This document shows, in pieces, positions 36,782 to 47,023 of a DNA stretch of 64,000 nt. Source of the stretch: an uncultured Gammaproteobacteria bacterium (lineage in GTDB: Bacteria; Pseudomonadota; Gammaproteobacteria; Steroidobacterales; GCA-2729495). A program made the position numbers and the translations under genes. The notes below the pieces were generated by a model. It made no database searches and was not told where the DNA came from. It saw only the letters and a list, made by a program, of their open reading frames with translations. The DNA lies in NCBI GenBank assembly GCA_937921935.1, contig CAKZWQ010000018.1, forward strand, positions 22,885-86,884, in the 5' to 3' direction. Positions within the stretch are counted from its first letter, which is position 1; the number at the start of each line of letters is the position of its first letter.

Positions 36782-39046
36782 ATGAGCAAGCAAAACGAAC
36801 TGGATTTCGAAGGCATCGAGCAGATGCCGCTGCGGGCGTATACCGAGAAGGCTTACCTGGATTACTCCATGTACGTCATCCTCGACCGCGCGCTGCCGCA
36901 TATTGCCGACGGTCTGAAACCTGTGCAGCGGCGGATTGTCTACGCCATGAGCGAGCTTGGCCTTAGCAGTGGCTCCAAACCCAAGAAATCAGCTCGAACC
37001 GTGGGTGATGTGATCGGCAAGTTTCACCCCCATGGGGATTCCGCCTGCTATGAAGCCATGGTGCATATGGCGCAAGCTTTTACTTATCGCTACCCCCTGG
37101 TAGATGGGCAGGGCAACTGGGGCTCGACGGACGATCCCAAGTCCTTTGCCGCCATGCGCTACACCGAGTCACGCCTGACAGCCTATGCCAGTGTGCTGCT
37201 CAAGGAGCTGGGCCAGGGCACGACAGACTGGGTGCCCAATTTCGACGGTACCCTGAATGAACCCGAGTTGTTGCCGGCCCGCCTGCCCAATCTGTTGCTT
37301 AACGGCGCGAGCGGCATTGCCGTGGGCATGTCGACCGATGTTCCGCCTCACAACCTGCGGGAAGTGGTCAAGGCCCTGGTAGCTCTGCTGGATGATCCCA
37401 AGGTGACACCAGCCACCCTGGCGAAGCATTTGCCCGGGCCGGATTTTCCGACGGGTGCGGAAATCGTCACGCCCCGGGCGGACCTGAAAAAGATCTACAA
37501 AGAGGGCAACGGCACCTTGCGTATTCGCGGGACCTGGGAGTCCGAAGACGGTGTCGTTGTGATCACAGCGTTGCCGCATCAGGCCTCCGGCAGCAAGATT
37601 CTGGAGCAGATTGCGGCCCAGATGCGGGCCAAGAAATTGCCCATGGTCGAGGATTTGCGGGACGAATCCGATCATGAGAATCCCACCCGGCTGGTGATTG
37701 TGCCCCGCTCAGGACGTGTCGATAGCGAGCAGCTCATGGAGCATCTGTGCGCAACCACAGACCTTGAGCGCACAGTGCGCATCAATCTCAATGTCATTGG
37801 CCTGGATGGGCGGCCGGCCGTGCGCGATATCCGCACGCTGTTGAGTGAGTGGCTGCAGTACCGCACGACCACGGTCACGCGTCGTCTGCGTTATCGCCTG
37901 GATCGGGTTGAAGAGCGCCTGCACATCCTGGATGGACTGCTGATCGCCTTTCTGAAGATCGATGAAGTCATTCGGATTATTCGCAAGGAAGACGAGCCCA
38001 AGCCGTTACTGATGAAACGCTTCAAGCTTACGGACATTCAGGCCGAGGCGATTCTGAACCTGCGTCTGCGCCACCTGGCCAAGCTGGAAGAGGTGAAAAT
38101 CCGGGCCGAGCAAAAAGAGCTGGTGCAGGAGCGCGACTATCTGCAGAAATTGCTGCGCAGTAAGGCCAGACTGAAAAAACTGATTCGCACCGAGCTGCTG
38201 GAGCTGGCTGAAGAGCACGGCGACGCTCGGCGGACCCGGATCGTAGAAAAAGCCCCAGCCCAGGCTATGGCCGAGACTGATCTGGTCTCCAGCGAGCCGG
38301 TTACCGTGATTCTGTCGGCGCGGGGTTTTGCCCGGGCCGCGAAGGGGCACGATATTGATCCGGGAACTCTCAGCTATAAATCCGGTGATGAGTTTCTGGG
38401 GGCAGCGCGCGGTCGCAGCAGCGAACTGGCCGTGTTTCTCGACAGTACGGGGCGCGCCTACTCGCTGCCGGCCCATTCACTGCCGTCGGCCCGCGGGCAG
38501 GGTGAACCTTTGTCCGGTCGACTCAAGCCGCCCGACGGCGCCAGCTTCCAGGGTGTGCTGATCGGTGCGCCGGAATCCCGCTGGCTGGTGGCCAGCGACG
38601 CCGGCTACGGATTTTTCGTGTCCCTGGGGGATGTGCATTCCCGGAATCGTGCTGGGAAAGCCTGCGTGCGCGTGCCGGCCGGTGGGAACATTGTGCTGCC
38701 GGCTCCCTTCATTGACGGTGAGTTTCCGGGTGATGCATGGGTCGCGGCGGCCAGTAACGTGGGTCGGCTGCTCATGTTCCCGGCTGAGGAGTTACCCGCC
38801 ATGGCGCGCGGCAAGGGCAACAAGCTGCTGGGTATTCCCACGGCCAAATTCCGTTCCGGCGAGGAGCGCATGGTGGCGATGACCGTGCTGGGCGAAGAAG
38901 ACACCCTGGAAATCATTAGCGGCGGACGACGCATGCGCCTGAAGGCCTCTGAGCACGAACGTTATACGGGTGACCGGGGTCTGCGCGGTGCGCTGCTACC
39001 TCGCGGCTGGCGCAAGGTAGAAGGACTAGTTGTACCTTCCGATTGA
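36782..39046 (+). CDS. parC: DNA topoisomerase IV subunit A
   Basis: A 754-residue breakage-reunion subunit. [20 protein letters not shown] contains the quinolone-region residues in their susceptible form (Ser and, after CYEA, Glu). The active-site tyrosine is in [12 protein letters not shown]-terminal beta-propeller region follows from about residue 500. It forms the topoisomerase IV heterotetramer with ParE. It converges on the FimV-like gene with a five-base gap. Confidence 0.97.
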   Translation: MSKQNELDFEGIEQMPLRAYTEKAYLDYSMYVILDRALPHIADGLKPVQRRIVYAMSELGLSSGSKPKKSARTVGDVIGKFHPHGDSACYEAMVHMAQAFTYRYPLVDGQGNWGSTDDPKSFAAMRYTESRLTAYASVLLKELGQGTTDWVPNFDGTLNEPELLPARLPNLLLNGASGIAVGMSTDVPPHNLREVVKALVALLDDPKVTPATLAKHLPGPDFPTGAEIVTPRADLKKIYKEGNGTLRIRGTWESEDGVVVITALPHQASGSKILEQIAAQMRAKKLPMVEDLRDESDHENPTRLVIVPRSGRVDSEQLMEHLCATTDLERTVRINLNVIGLDGRPAVRDIRTLLSEWLQYRTTTVTRRLRYRLDRVEERLHILDGLLIAFLKIDEVIRIIRKEDEPKPLLMKRFKLTDIQAEAILNLRLRHLAKLEEVKIRAEQKELVQERDYLQKLLRSKARLKKLIRTELLELAEEHGDARRTRIVEKAPAQAMAETDLVSSEPVTVILSARGFARAAKGHDIDPGTLSYKSGDEFLGAARGRSSELAVFLDSTGRAYSLPAHSLPSARGQGEPLSGRLKPPDGASFQGVLIGAPESRWLVASDAGYGFFVSLGDVHSRNRAGKACVRVPAGGNIVLPAPFIDGEFPGDAWVAAASNVGRLLMFPAEELPAMARGKGNKLLGIPTAKFRSGEERMVAMTVLGEEDTLEIISGGRRMRLKASEHERYTGDRGLRGALLPRGWRKVEGLVVPSD

Positions 39047-39051
39047 GCGGA

Positions 39052-41064
39052 TCAGCTGGCGCGTTTCTGCGGCGCCGGTTCGAACTCGTCTGCATCTTCC
39101 TGAGGGCCATCTTCCAGGGCCCGTTTAATGGCGCTCTGGTCAATGATCTGGCTCGCCGTCAGTTCGTTTTCGAAGTCTTGCTCCAGCAGTGACAGGGCTT
39201 CCTGCAAAGTGTCAGACAGTTTCGTTTCGTCGCCCTGTGTATCAGCGAAGCCCTGCATATCCAGATCAGCTATTTCGCCCGTGTCTGTCGGCAGTGCGCC
39301 CAGTTCGGGCGTGGTGCTTTCCAGGGTTGGATCCAGCACCGAACCTGCGTGACTAAACTTCGGCATTTCTGCCGTCGGTGCCAGGGAGTTCACATCATCC
39401 TCACCGGCATCAGCAAAAATTTCTCCCGGGAGATCCGGTTCGGCCGACAGATCCGCCAGATCATCGGCGAACAGCTCAGCCAGTTCCGGTGCGTCGGCGC
39501 CCGGGACATCTGCAAACGGCGCGGCAAAGCCCGCTGTCTGGACAGCGGGGTCCAGGCTATCCAGGCTGTTGTCGTCGGGAGCTGCAGTGTCGGTCGTATC
39601 GTCCGTCGGATCAGTGACCTCGACGGTGTTGCCGGCTTTGTCGACCTCGACCACGTAGGTTTCTTCAGCCGGCGTACCCAGGGACACGGGTGCGGCATCC
39701 AGGCTGCGGTCCTCGCTGGTTTTCAGCCATTCATCCGTATCATCATAGTTGCCCTCAGTCGGGCTCTGGACAGCTTCGCCGCGACCGCGGGCGAACAGGC
39801 TGCTCAGGCCTTCCAGCAGGCGTGCCCTCAATAGCAGGATGCTGAGTCCGAAGCCGAGAAACACGCCGAGAAGCACCGCAAGTAGCGGACTGACCTGGGT
39901 TGCCTGGCGTTGAGTGAGCACGACGGGCGGCGGTGGCTCGACGGCCTGGCTAACTTCTGCAGCCTCACTGGTCGGTATTTCGTCTGCAAAGGGGCTCGCC
40001 GGTGTTGCTGCCACCGTCATTTCGCCGGCCGGGCTGTCCCCGACAACACGCGGCGTGGTCACCAGTTCCGTCGGCATGACCGTCATGACGGGGGTGGCCG
40101 GTTTGACCATCTGGTTTTCAACTTCGCGCGCGGTTGCCGTTGCCGGTGTCGTCCGGGCCGGCACGGGGCTGCGCGGCGGTACTAAGGGGGCGGCGGCAGT
40201 TATCTTCTCGGCGCGGGTAGACGGGGTGCTGGTGTTGTTCCAGTCCGCTGTCCCAGGCACGATGATTAGCGTACCCAGTTTGATCAGGTCCTTATTGTTG
40301 CGGATGAAGGCATCGGGGTTGGCCTTGAAAATCCAGTCGGACAAGGCCCAGGTGCTATCGGCCGGTCGTCCTTCGATGCGCGCCGCAATGGTCGACAGGG
40401 TGTCACCTTCACGCACACGGTACTTGCTGCCCGCGGCAATGGCTTCACCGGAACGTACCAGGCTACGACCTCTGGTCGGGGCCGGTCGCCGCTGCGGGAG
40501 CGCGGTCGCGCTGGCTGCGGTTGCAGGCACCGCCAGGGGGGCACGCGCGGGCTCATTCTGAGTTGCTGCCTGGGTGGCTGCACCCATACCTGGCAGATCG
40601 AGCATTAAAACGTAATGCCGCAGCACAGTGGGGATGCCGGGGCAATCCACACGTAAAGTCAGTTCGTACATGGGCTCATAGAGTGGCCGTGTCGTGCTGA
40701 CGCCTAGTTGCAGTACGCCCGGACCGGATGCCAGCGGCGTGTTCACCGTGGCGTTTGCCGGCCCGCGCAAGTCACTTTGCTGCTTGGGTGGGACCGTGAT
40801 GCAGCCTGGCCGCACGGACTCGCCGCTGGCCAGGCTAAGGGGAACACTGGCTCGCAGGGGTTCACCGAGGGAGGACTGGGACTGTATGTCGCCCAAGCCA
40901 ACGGCTGTTACCGCTGCAGGAGCCAGGCTAAGCATTGCGATGCCCGCCAGGTTACTCACAGGTCGTGCCGTGGGCACAAGCAGACCGCGCTTCGCGGCGC
41001 TGCGTTGCTCCAGTATGGCTTTGACTGCTTGTGCAATATCCAAGCGGCTACCTGCGCTTCTCAT
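39052..41064 (-). CDS. FimV-like LysM protein (first copy)
   Basis: A 670-residue protein from ATG 41064 with GGAG six bases upstream; the frame continues to 41214 without a ribosome binding site. A hydrophobic signal-like stretch (about residues 38-54) precedes VGLGDIQSQSSLGEPLRASV, the FimV N-terminal domain. A LysM-like peptidoglycan-binding module is at about 214-271 (KYRVREGDTLSTIAARIEG). One membrane segment is at about 392-412, followed by an acidic cytoplasmic tail. FimV promotes type IV pilus assembly and polar signalling in Pseudomonas. The TPR-type C-terminal FimV motif seen in the second copy is not evident. It sits directly after the FimX-like gene. Confidence 0.82.
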   Translation of the reverse strand: MRSAGSRLDIAQAVKAILEQRSAAKRGLLVPTARPVSNLAGIAMLSLAPAAVTAVGLGDIQSQSSLGEPLRASVPLSLASGESVRPGCITVPPKQQSDLRGPANATVNTPLASGPGVLQLGVSTTRPLYEPMYELTLRVDCPGIPTVLRHYVLMLDLPGMGAATQAATQNEPARAPLAVPATAASATALPQRRPAPTRGRSLVRSGEAIAAGSKYRVREGDTLSTIAARIEGRPADSTWALSDWIFKANPDAFIRNNKDLIKLGTLIIVPGTADWNNTSTPSTRAEKITAAAPLVPPRSPVPARTTPATATAREVENQMVKPATPVMTVMPTELVTTPRVVGDSPAGEMTVAATPASPFADEIPTSEAAEVSQAVEPPPPVVLTQRQATQVSPLLAVLLGVFLGFGLSILLLRARLLEGLSSLFARGRGEAVQSPTEGNYDDTDEWLKTSEDRSLDAAPVSLGTPAEETYVVEVDKAGNTVEVTDPTDDTTDTAAPDDNSLDSLDPAVQTAGFAAPFADVPGADAPELAELFADDLADLSAEPDLPGEIFADAGEDDVNSLAPTAEMPKFSHAGSVLDPTLESTTPELGALPTDTGEIADLDMQGFADTQGDETKLSDTLQEALSLLEQDFENELTASQIIDQSAIKRALEDGPQEDADEFEPAPQKRAS

Positions 41065-41215
41065 GACGGCTCCCAGTGTGTATCGATCCCGGCAAAAAAG
41101 TCCCGGGTGCAGTTGCGAGCTAATCATCGAATCTAATGACACGCTACGAAAAGGTTCTCGTTTCGGTTCAAACAAGCTCTCTGGACGCGGCTTTATGTGA
41201 AGATTGAGAGCCACG

Positions 41216-43303
41216 TCACGATTCGGCCAGGCTCAGGCCCCGCACCGTCTGTGTGTCTTCCAGAACCACGCCTTGCATCTGCACGTAGTTGCCCTGGATA
41301 TAGCCGATGCCCAGTTGCCATAGCACCGCCATGGTGTTGGCATCTTCTACCCGTTCGGCAATGGTGTGAATGCCCATTTCTTTGGCAAGCTGGGTTAATT
41401 GGCCGACGGTCTTCTGCGAATCCTGATCCCGATGCAATGCCTGCATCAGGCTGCCATCGATTTTCACGAAATCCATGGGCACGTGTTTGATCAGCTGAGC
41501 GGAGTCTCGGCCGGTCCCAACGTGATCCACGGCAAAGCGGTAACCAGCCTCGCGCAGTTGCCCTGACAGTGCCTTGGTCTGTTTCAGTTGCTGGCTGGCT
41601 ACCTCTTCGGATACCTGGAAGCAAATTTGCTCCGGACGAATGCGTGCACTGTGTTGCCTGGCCTGGAGCCAGTCCATCAGCGTGGGGTCGGTTACCGATT
41701 CCAGGGACAGGCGCACGAAGACCTGCTCTGGTTTCTTGGCCGAGCAGAACGAGAACGAAGCGCCGATCACCCAGCGATCGATATTCTTGACCATCCCGGC
41801 GCGCTCTGCAGCCGGCAGAAATTCACTGGGCAGGACCAGGTTGTCCTGCTCATCCAGCAGCCTTACACGGGTATCGAAGACGCCTTCGATTTCCTCGTTC
41901 AGACTCGTGACAGGCTGGTGGATCAGTCGCAGGCGATTTTTCATCAGCGCATTGCGCAGGCGCTGAACCCAAATTTCATCTGTCTCGCGTGTGCGCATGG
42001 AAGCACTGCTATCCTGCGTCATCTGTACCCGGTTGCCGCCGGCATCGCGGCCGGCACGACAGGCCTTTTCCACTTCCTGCAGGATGTTGGCGACGGAACC
42101 GAATTCCCGGTTAACCTCCGTCAGGCCGACAGTGCAGGTCAGGGATGTTGATTTCTCATCAACCTCGAAAACTTTCTCGGCGACGCCTTTCAGGACCGAC
42201 TGGGCCCACGCCTCGGCATCATTGATTGTCCCGCGTTCCAGCAGGGCAACGAACATGGTGCCGCCGAAGCGTCCGTAAATATCGGCGGGCTGCATAAATT
42301 CCCTGAGCAGTTCGGCAAAGCGCATGAGGAGTGCTTCGGTTGCAATCAGGCCGATATCGTCATGCACCCGGGCAAAGTTATCCGGCCGGATGTAGACCAG
42401 GGTGCGAGTACCGCCGCCCAGGGGTTCCAGCAAGCGCTGGTCGAGCCGCTCCAGAAAGTAATGGCGATGAAAGAATCCCGTGGACGGGTCTTTGTAAACG
42501 GCCTGCTCGAGCAGTTCGGCGGGCGTTTTTTCCTCAGTCGTCGCGATGGGCACGATGACGCGCACGGCCGGCTCGCCGTCGATGGTGACCTTCTCCAACT
42601 GGATCTCGACGGGTAGTTCGCCGCCGTCAGCTTTCAAGCCGGCTACATTCAGGCTGTCATCATTCCATTTGCCCTTCAGGCAGGCAACCAGCGCGCCTTT
42701 GACTCCCTGCTGATCCGAGGCTCGGAACAGGTCCATGACGGGCAGTTCCTGCACGGCGCTGATATCGGCGTAACCGAAGAGCTGTGCCCAGGCACTGTTC
42801 ACGGCCACCACAATGCCTTCCTGCACATCGGCGATGGCTTCCGACGCGCCTTCGATCAGGTCGCGCAGTTCCTGTTTATAGACCGAGGCAGATGAGACCA
42901 CGCCATCCAGGGCGGTACGCAACCGGTGGGCTTGCAGTTCGCGCTCTACTACGGCGAGCAAACGGTTGCGATGCACCAATGAGATCACGTCTCTGGCGCC
43001 GCATTCCATGGCGGTTGCGATGACTTGTTCATCGACGCGGCCCCGGGCGATCAGCAGCGGTAGCGGTGAAGATTGTTCGGCGAGGCGGGCGGTGACTACC
43101 GCTGGATCGAAGCCGGGCTCGTCAGCGAACAGGATGGCCATGTCAGGCTGATGCTGGTTCAGCGCATCATCCAGTCCATTGCCTTTTTCAACACGAATGC
43201 AGTGGACGGGGTGCCCGCCCTCACGGAGTACCGTATTGATTGCCGAAACGTTTTCGTCGCTACCTGTCAGGACGACGATCCGCACGCCTAATGAGTCTGC
43301 CAA
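41216..43303 (-). CDS. FimX-like c-di-GMP effector (REC-like, PAS, degenerate GGDEF and EAL)
   Basis: A 695-residue protein from TTG 43303 (AAGG eight bases upstream); a GTG at 43312 is the alternative. Order: REC-like domain (about 1-130), PAS (about 145-260, YADISAVQELPVMDLF), GGDEF-like domain (about 270-430) with the signature reduced to RFGGTMF, and EAL-like domain (about 440-690) where EAL is lost (GVFDTRVRL). Late EAL landmarks remain (FAVDHVGTG, VDFVKIDGSLMQ-like stretch, TIAERVEDA, GYIQGNYVQ). Loss of both catalytic motifs but conservation of the fold is the FimX pattern: a c-di-GMP receptor for type IV pili. It sits upstream of a FimV-like gene, which supports the call. Confidence 0.8.
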   Translation of the reverse strand: MADSLGVRIVVLTGSDENVSAINTVLREGGHPVHCIRVEKGNGLDDALNQHQPDMAILFADEPGFDPAVVTARLAEQSSPLPLLIARGRVDEQVIATAMECGARDVISLVHRNRLLAVVERELQAHRLRTALDGVVSSASVYKQELRDLIEGASEAIADVQEGIVVAVNSAWAQLFGYADISAVQELPVMDLFRASDQQGVKGALVACLKGKWNDDSLNVAGLKADGGELPVEIQLEKVTIDGEPAVRVIVPIATTEEKTPAELLEQAVYKDPSTGFFHRHYFLERLDQRLLEPLGGGTRTLVYIRPDNFARVHDDIGLIATEALLMRFAELLREFMQPADIYGRFGGTMFVALLERGTINDAEAWAQSVLKGVAEKVFEVDEKSTSLTCTVGLTEVNREFGSVANILQEVEKACRAGRDAGGNRVQMTQDSSASMRTRETDEIWVQRLRNALMKNRLRLIHQPVTSLNEEIEGVFDTRVRLLDEQDNLVLPSEFLPAAERAGMVKNIDRWVIGASFSFCSAKKPEQVFVRLSLESVTDPTLMDWLQARQHSARIRPEQICFQVSEEVASQQLKQTKALSGQLREAGYRFAVDHVGTGRDSAQLIKHVPMDFVKIDGSLMQALHRDQDSQKTVGQLTQLAKEMGIHTIAERVEDANTMAVLWQLGIGYIQGNYVQMQGVVLEDTQTVRGLSLAES

Positions 43304-43392
43304 GGCCCGCACCTTCTATTCTTAAGTTGCTTGAGACACATGACGGTTGCCCCAACCGCCGATAAAGAACTCTAGGCCACAGGACGCGGGGA

Positions 43393-43438
43393 TTATGTGA
43401 CTCGTTTCCGACTTATGTGATTGTTCCTGCTTATGTTA
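43393..43438. repeat. three TTATGTGA-type direct repeats upstream of the FimX-like gene
   Basis: TTATGTGA at 43393 and 43413 and TTATGTTA at 43431 recur at 20- and 18-base spacing in the 130-bp gap between epmB and the FimX-like gene. TGTGA is the CRP/Vfr half-site, but the sites are direct rather than inverted. About two helical turns of spacing suggests a protein-binding array. Confidence 0.4.
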
Positions 43439-43443
43439 TGTCC

Positions 43444-44475
43444 CTAAAGGGGCGTCTTCGCGGCGGCCCCCGCTTGCTCCCGGACCAGGCGTGGTACTAA
43501 GTATCCGGGCAATCTCGTCGCGGCTTCTCGCAGGTATTCACGCGCCTTTGCATCGCTCACGGCAAAGTGGGCAGCTCCGGCGACGGGGTCGAGCTGGTGC
43601 AGGTAGTAGGGCAGGACGCCTGCTGTGAAAAGTTTCTCCGACAGGTCGACCAGGGCCAGCGCGGAATCATTGATGCCTTTTAGCAGGACTGCCTGGTTGA
43701 GCAGGCTGGTCGAGCACGGTTTCAGCAAGCTGATAGCGCGACTGACCCGGGCATCGACTTCATTAGCATGGTTGCAATGCAGGACGGTGACCAGGGGCTT
43801 ACGGACTTGCTGCAGAACCTCGATCAGGCTGTTATTCACTCGTTCAGGCAGCACGATGGGCGTGCGGGTGTGGATCCGAATGCGTTGCAGCTGCGGGAGT
43901 TGATCAAGACCTTTGAGCAGATCATGCAGGCGATCGTCCGTCAGGCTCAGGGGGTCACCGCCGCTGAGAATCACTTCTGTGATGCTAGTGTCCTCTCGCA
44001 GGGTTTCCATCAAGGCCGCCAGCCGTTTTTTGCCAGCCAGCTGCTCGCCATAGGGAAAGTCACGCCGAAAACAGTAGCGGCAATGCACTGCGCAGGCGCC
44101 CGTGGTGATGATCAGCGCGCGCCCGGCATACTTCTGCAGCAGGCCGGGGACTCGAATGCTGTTCAGGTCGCCGACGGGGTCCGCATTGAATCCCGGGGTC
44201 GCCAATAGCTCCGCCCGGCCAGGCAGAACCTGCAGCAATAAGGGGTCTTGAGGATCGCCGCGGGCCATTCGGGCGGCATAGCTACGCGGGACTCGCATGG
44301 GAAATGTGGTCGCTGCAGCGTCGGTGGTCAGGGGGTCCAGCCCAAGGTCCTGCAGCAGGTCTGCCGGTTGCACATAGGCCTCGGCCATGGCTTGTTGCCA
44401 TGACGTCTGACTGAGCTGTTCCTGGGCCGAACGCATACTGTGCTTATCTGGCTCCGTGCTGGCGGTCTGCGGCAT
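43444..44475 (-). CDS. epmB: EF-P beta-lysylation protein EpmB (lysine 2,3-aminomutase-like)
   Basis: A 343-residue radical-SAM enzyme. The C-x3-C-x2-C cluster is [13 protein letters not shown], followed by [16 protein letters not shown] and [14 protein letters not shown]. It converts (S)-alpha-lysine to (R)-beta-lysine, which EpmA attaches to EF-P. The length (343) matches EpmB rather than the longer catabolic KamA. It is divergent from efp with an 84-base gap and stands near epmA, giving the complete pathway. Confidence 0.93.
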   Translation of the reverse strand: MPQTASTEPDKHSMRSAQEQLSQTSWQQAMAEAYVQPADLLQDLGLDPLTTDAAATTFPMRVPRSYAARMARGDPQDPLLLQVLPGRAELLATPGFNADPVGDLNSIRVPGLLQKYAGRALIITTGACAVHCRYCFRRDFPYGEQLAGKKRLAALMETLREDTSITEVILSGGDPLSLTDDRLHDLLKGLDQLPQLQRIRIHTRTPIVLPERVNNSLIEVLQQVRKPLVTVLHCNHANEVDARVSRAISLLKPCSTSLLNQAVLLKGINDSALALVDLSEKLFTAGVLPYYLHQLDPVAGAAHFAVSDAKAREYLREAATRLPGYLVPRLVREQAGAAAKTPL

Positions 44476-44559
44476 GGGCGCTACAATATCGCCGCTCCGC
44501 CACGCCTGCGCGCGGGCCGGGGCAAGCCTTTAGCTGATCCACAATTTCGGAAGTATTGC

Positions 44560-45126
44560 ATGTCAAGTTACAGCACCAATGAGTTTAAGTCGGGCCTGAA
44601 AATTCTGATCGATGGTGATCCCTGCACTATCGTCGAGAATGAGTTCGTCAAGCCGGGCAAGGGTCAGGCATTCAACCGGGTCAAGATTCGTAACCTGAAA
44701 ACCGGGCGCGTGGTAGATCGCACCTATAAGTCCGGTGAGTCTGTCGAGTCGGCCGATGTCATCGAAATCTCCTTGCAGTATCTCTACAACGACGGCGAAC
44801 TGTGGCACTTCATGGATCAGGGCAGCTACGAACAGCATGCCGCGACGGCGGCGGCTGTCGCCGATGCGCGCCAGTGGCTCAAGGAAGAAGACGTCTGCCA
44901 GGTTACCCTGTGGAACGACCAGCCCTTGCTGGTTGCTCCGCCCAATTTTGTGGAGCTGAAAATTACCCAGACGGATCCCGGGCTGCGCGGTGATACGGCC
45001 CAGGGCGGCGTCAAGCCCGCCGAGCTGGAGACGGGGGCTACCGTGCGGGTGCCGTTGTTTATTGAAGAGGGCGAAGTGATCAAGGTCGATACCCGCTCCG
45101 GTGAGTATGTGTCCCGCGTGAAATAG
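44560..45126 (+). CDS. efp: elongation factor P
   Basis: A 188-residue three-domain [23 protein letters not shown] begins domain 1, and [13 protein letters not shown] carries the modified lysine (Lys34 by E. coli numbering). The C-terminal [20 protein letters not shown] and the [16 protein letters not shown] end are conserved. It relieves ribosome stalling at polyproline. The lysine is in PGKGQA context typical of EpmA/EpmB-modified proteins. ATG 44560 gives the usual length; the frame continues upstream to 44440. Confidence 0.97.
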   Translation: MSSYSTNEFKSGLKILIDGDPCTIVENEFVKPGKGQAFNRVKIRNLKTGRVVDRTYKSGESVESADVIEISLQYLYNDGELWHFMDQGSYEQHAATAAAVADARQWLKEEDVCQVTLWNDQPLLVAPPNFVELKITQTDPGLRGDTAQGGVKPAELETGATVRVPLFIEEGEVIKVDTRSGEYVSRVK

Positions 45127-45133
45127 CAGACTT

Positions 45134-46105
45134 TCAAACAGGGAAACTGATGGCCTGGTCGATATGCGGTAAATCCAGGCTGAGCATCAGTACCCGGTCA
45201 AAGCCCACGGCAACGCCGCAGCATTCGGGCAGCCCGGCTTCCATTGCAGCCAGCAAGCTTTCATCCACCGGCGCGGGTGGCAGCCCAGCCGCTGCCCGGT
45301 GCGCTTGATCAGCGTCGAAGCGGCGTCTTTGTTCCTGCGGATCAGTCAGTTCCCGATAGCCATTGGCCAGCTCCACGCCGCGCCAGAAAATTTCAAAGCG
45401 CTCGGCCACCCGGGAATCGGCTGGATCCAGTCGTGCCAGGGCTGCCTGGGCCGCGGGATAGTGGGTGATAGTGGTCAGACTGTCTGCCGCCAGGGCGGGG
45501 GCGACGCAGTGACTCATCAGCAGGTCCAGGCAAAGGGGCGTGTCATTAGTGCCCAGGATTGCCGGATCGACCGCGGTTTGTTCCAGGGTGCAGGCGCGAA
45601 TGTCGGCAGGCTCGGCTTCCAGCGGGTCGATCCCCGCATGACGCCGAAATGCCTCGGCATAAGACAGGCTTTCACCCTCGGTCGGCGCGGCGTCGGCCAC
45701 TGCGGCAATGGCCTGAATTAAAGCGATGGTCTCGGCGACTATCCCGGGTAGCTCCAGCTTTCGTCGGTACCACTCGATGAGGGTGAATTCGGGCTGGTGG
45801 TGCCGGCCGCGTTCACCGTCGCGGTAGACCTTGCCCAGCTGATAGATATCCGGCGCACCGGCGGCCAGCAGCCGCTTCATCTGAAATTCCGGTGAGCTGT
45901 GCAGATACAGGGCCGCGTCGGGCACTGAAGTCAGCTGCAGGGAGATACTGGCGATCTGGGGGTCGGTGACGGGAGTGCGGCTTAAGGCCGGCGTGTCGAC
46001 CTCCATGATCTGACGGCGGGCAAAAAAATCGCGCACGCTTGCCAGCATGCGCGCCCGTGTCGCCAGGCTTGCGACACCGGCCGACGGTTGCCAGGCCGCC
46101 GTCAT
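45134..46105 (-). CDS. epmA: EF-P lysine aminoacylase EpmA
   Basis: A 323-residue class II aminoacyl-tRNA synthetase paralogue (PoxA/GenX). It resembles the LysRS catalytic domain without the anticodon-binding domain: REL-like motif 2 YQLGKVYRDGERGRHHQPEFTLIEW and motif 3 CCGVAVGFDRVLML. It attaches beta-lysine to EF-P. Its start overlaps the psd stop (ATGA), so psd-epmA is one unit, as in E. coli. It converges with efp. Confidence 0.95.
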   Translation of the reverse strand: MTAAWQPSAGVASLATRARMLASVRDFFARRQIMEVDTPALSRTPVTDPQIASISLQLTSVPDAALYLHSSPEFQMKRLLAAGAPDIYQLGKVYRDGERGRHHQPEFTLIEWYRRKLELPGIVAETIALIQAIAAVADAAPTEGESLSYAEAFRRHAGIDPLEAEPADIRACTLEQTAVDPAILGTNDTPLCLDLLMSHCVAPALAADSLTTITHYPAAQAALARLDPADSRVAERFEIFWRGVELANGYRELTDPQEQRRRFDADQAHRAAAGLPPAPVDESLLAAMEAGLPECCGVAVGFDRVLMLSLDLPHIDQAISFPV

Positions 46106-46950
46106 GCCGGGCTGGCGATTCGCTGGCCCACGCGGAGCGCCGTGCCGGGTGTCAGCCCGGCCTCGGCAATAACTGCCCCCGGCGGCAGCAGCAGGATAAC
46201 TGTGGATCCCAGGTTGAAATGCCCCACCTCGTCGCCTCGCTCCAACTCGATGCCGGCCCGGCCCGGATAGTGCCAGCGGCAGGCCTCCCGGGGTTCACGG
46301 GGCAGGACTTCACCGGCCCAGCTGGTGGAGATGCTGGCCACGTTCAGGGCGCCGACCAGCACCATGGCATAGGGGCCCGCCGGCGATTCAAAATGGCAGA
46401 CCAGCCGCTCGTTGCGGGCGAAGAGCCCGGGCAAAGCGCCAGCCGTGGTTTCATTGACCGCGAAGCGCTGGCCCGGCACATAGTAAAGGGTGCGCAGGGT
46501 GCCCCTCAGCGGGGCATGGAACCGGTGATAGTTAGACGGCGCCAGGTAAATACTGATGAACCAGCCATCCTGGTAGGTCGCGTCTGCCGCTGGCTCACCG
46601 AGGAGTTCGGCAACGGAGTAACTCAGGCCCTTGGCCTGAATCAGTTGATTGCCCTCGATAGCCCCGGCCTGTTGAACTCGCCCGTCCGCCGGACTGGTGG
46701 TAGCGGCCTTGTCCGAATCCTGTGGGCGGGCGCCTGGCTGCAGGCGACGCGTAAAGAAGTCATTAAAACTGGCATATCCGGCCGGCACCGGGTGCTCCGC
46801 TTCGTCAGTATCCACCCCGTAGAGTCGCACGAAGCCGCGAATGAGCAAGTCCTTGAGCCATGGGATCCGTAGTCGCGCGAGCCAGTGAACCCCTCGCCCG
46901 AGAAGAATCTGGGGCAGGATGCGTTGCAGAGCGATATACAGTTCCGTCAT
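46102..46950 (-). CDS. psd: phosphatidylserine decarboxylase
   Basis: A 282-residue Psd. The self-cleavage motif LGST in FNLGSTVILLLPPGAV is near the C-terminus and yields the pyruvoyl alpha subunit. Other landmarks: FNDFFTRRLQPGARP and KGLSYSVAELLGE, with NYHRFHAPLRGTL containing the catalytic His region. It makes phosphatidylethanolamine. It is the first gene of psd-epmA and divergent from prmB. Confidence 0.96.
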   Translation of the reverse strand: MTELYIALQRILPQILLGRGVHWLARLRIPWLKDLLIRGFVRLYGVDTDEAEHPVPAGYASFNDFFTRRLQPGARPQDSDKAATTSPADGRVQQAGAIEGNQLIQAKGLSYSVAELLGEPAADATYQDGWFISIYLAPSNYHRFHAPLRGTLRTLYYVPGQRFAVNETTAGALPGLFARNERLVCHFESPAGPYAMVLVGALNVASISTSWAGEVLPREPREACRWHYPGRAGIELERGDEVGHFNLGSTVILLLPPGAVIAEAGLTPGTALRVGQRIASPA

Positions 46951-47023
46951 CAGGGCCGCCGGTGCTGGTTACAATAGTTAAGCGGTGGCAATGATGCCGC
47001 CGGCAGCGAGCGAAATACACAGC

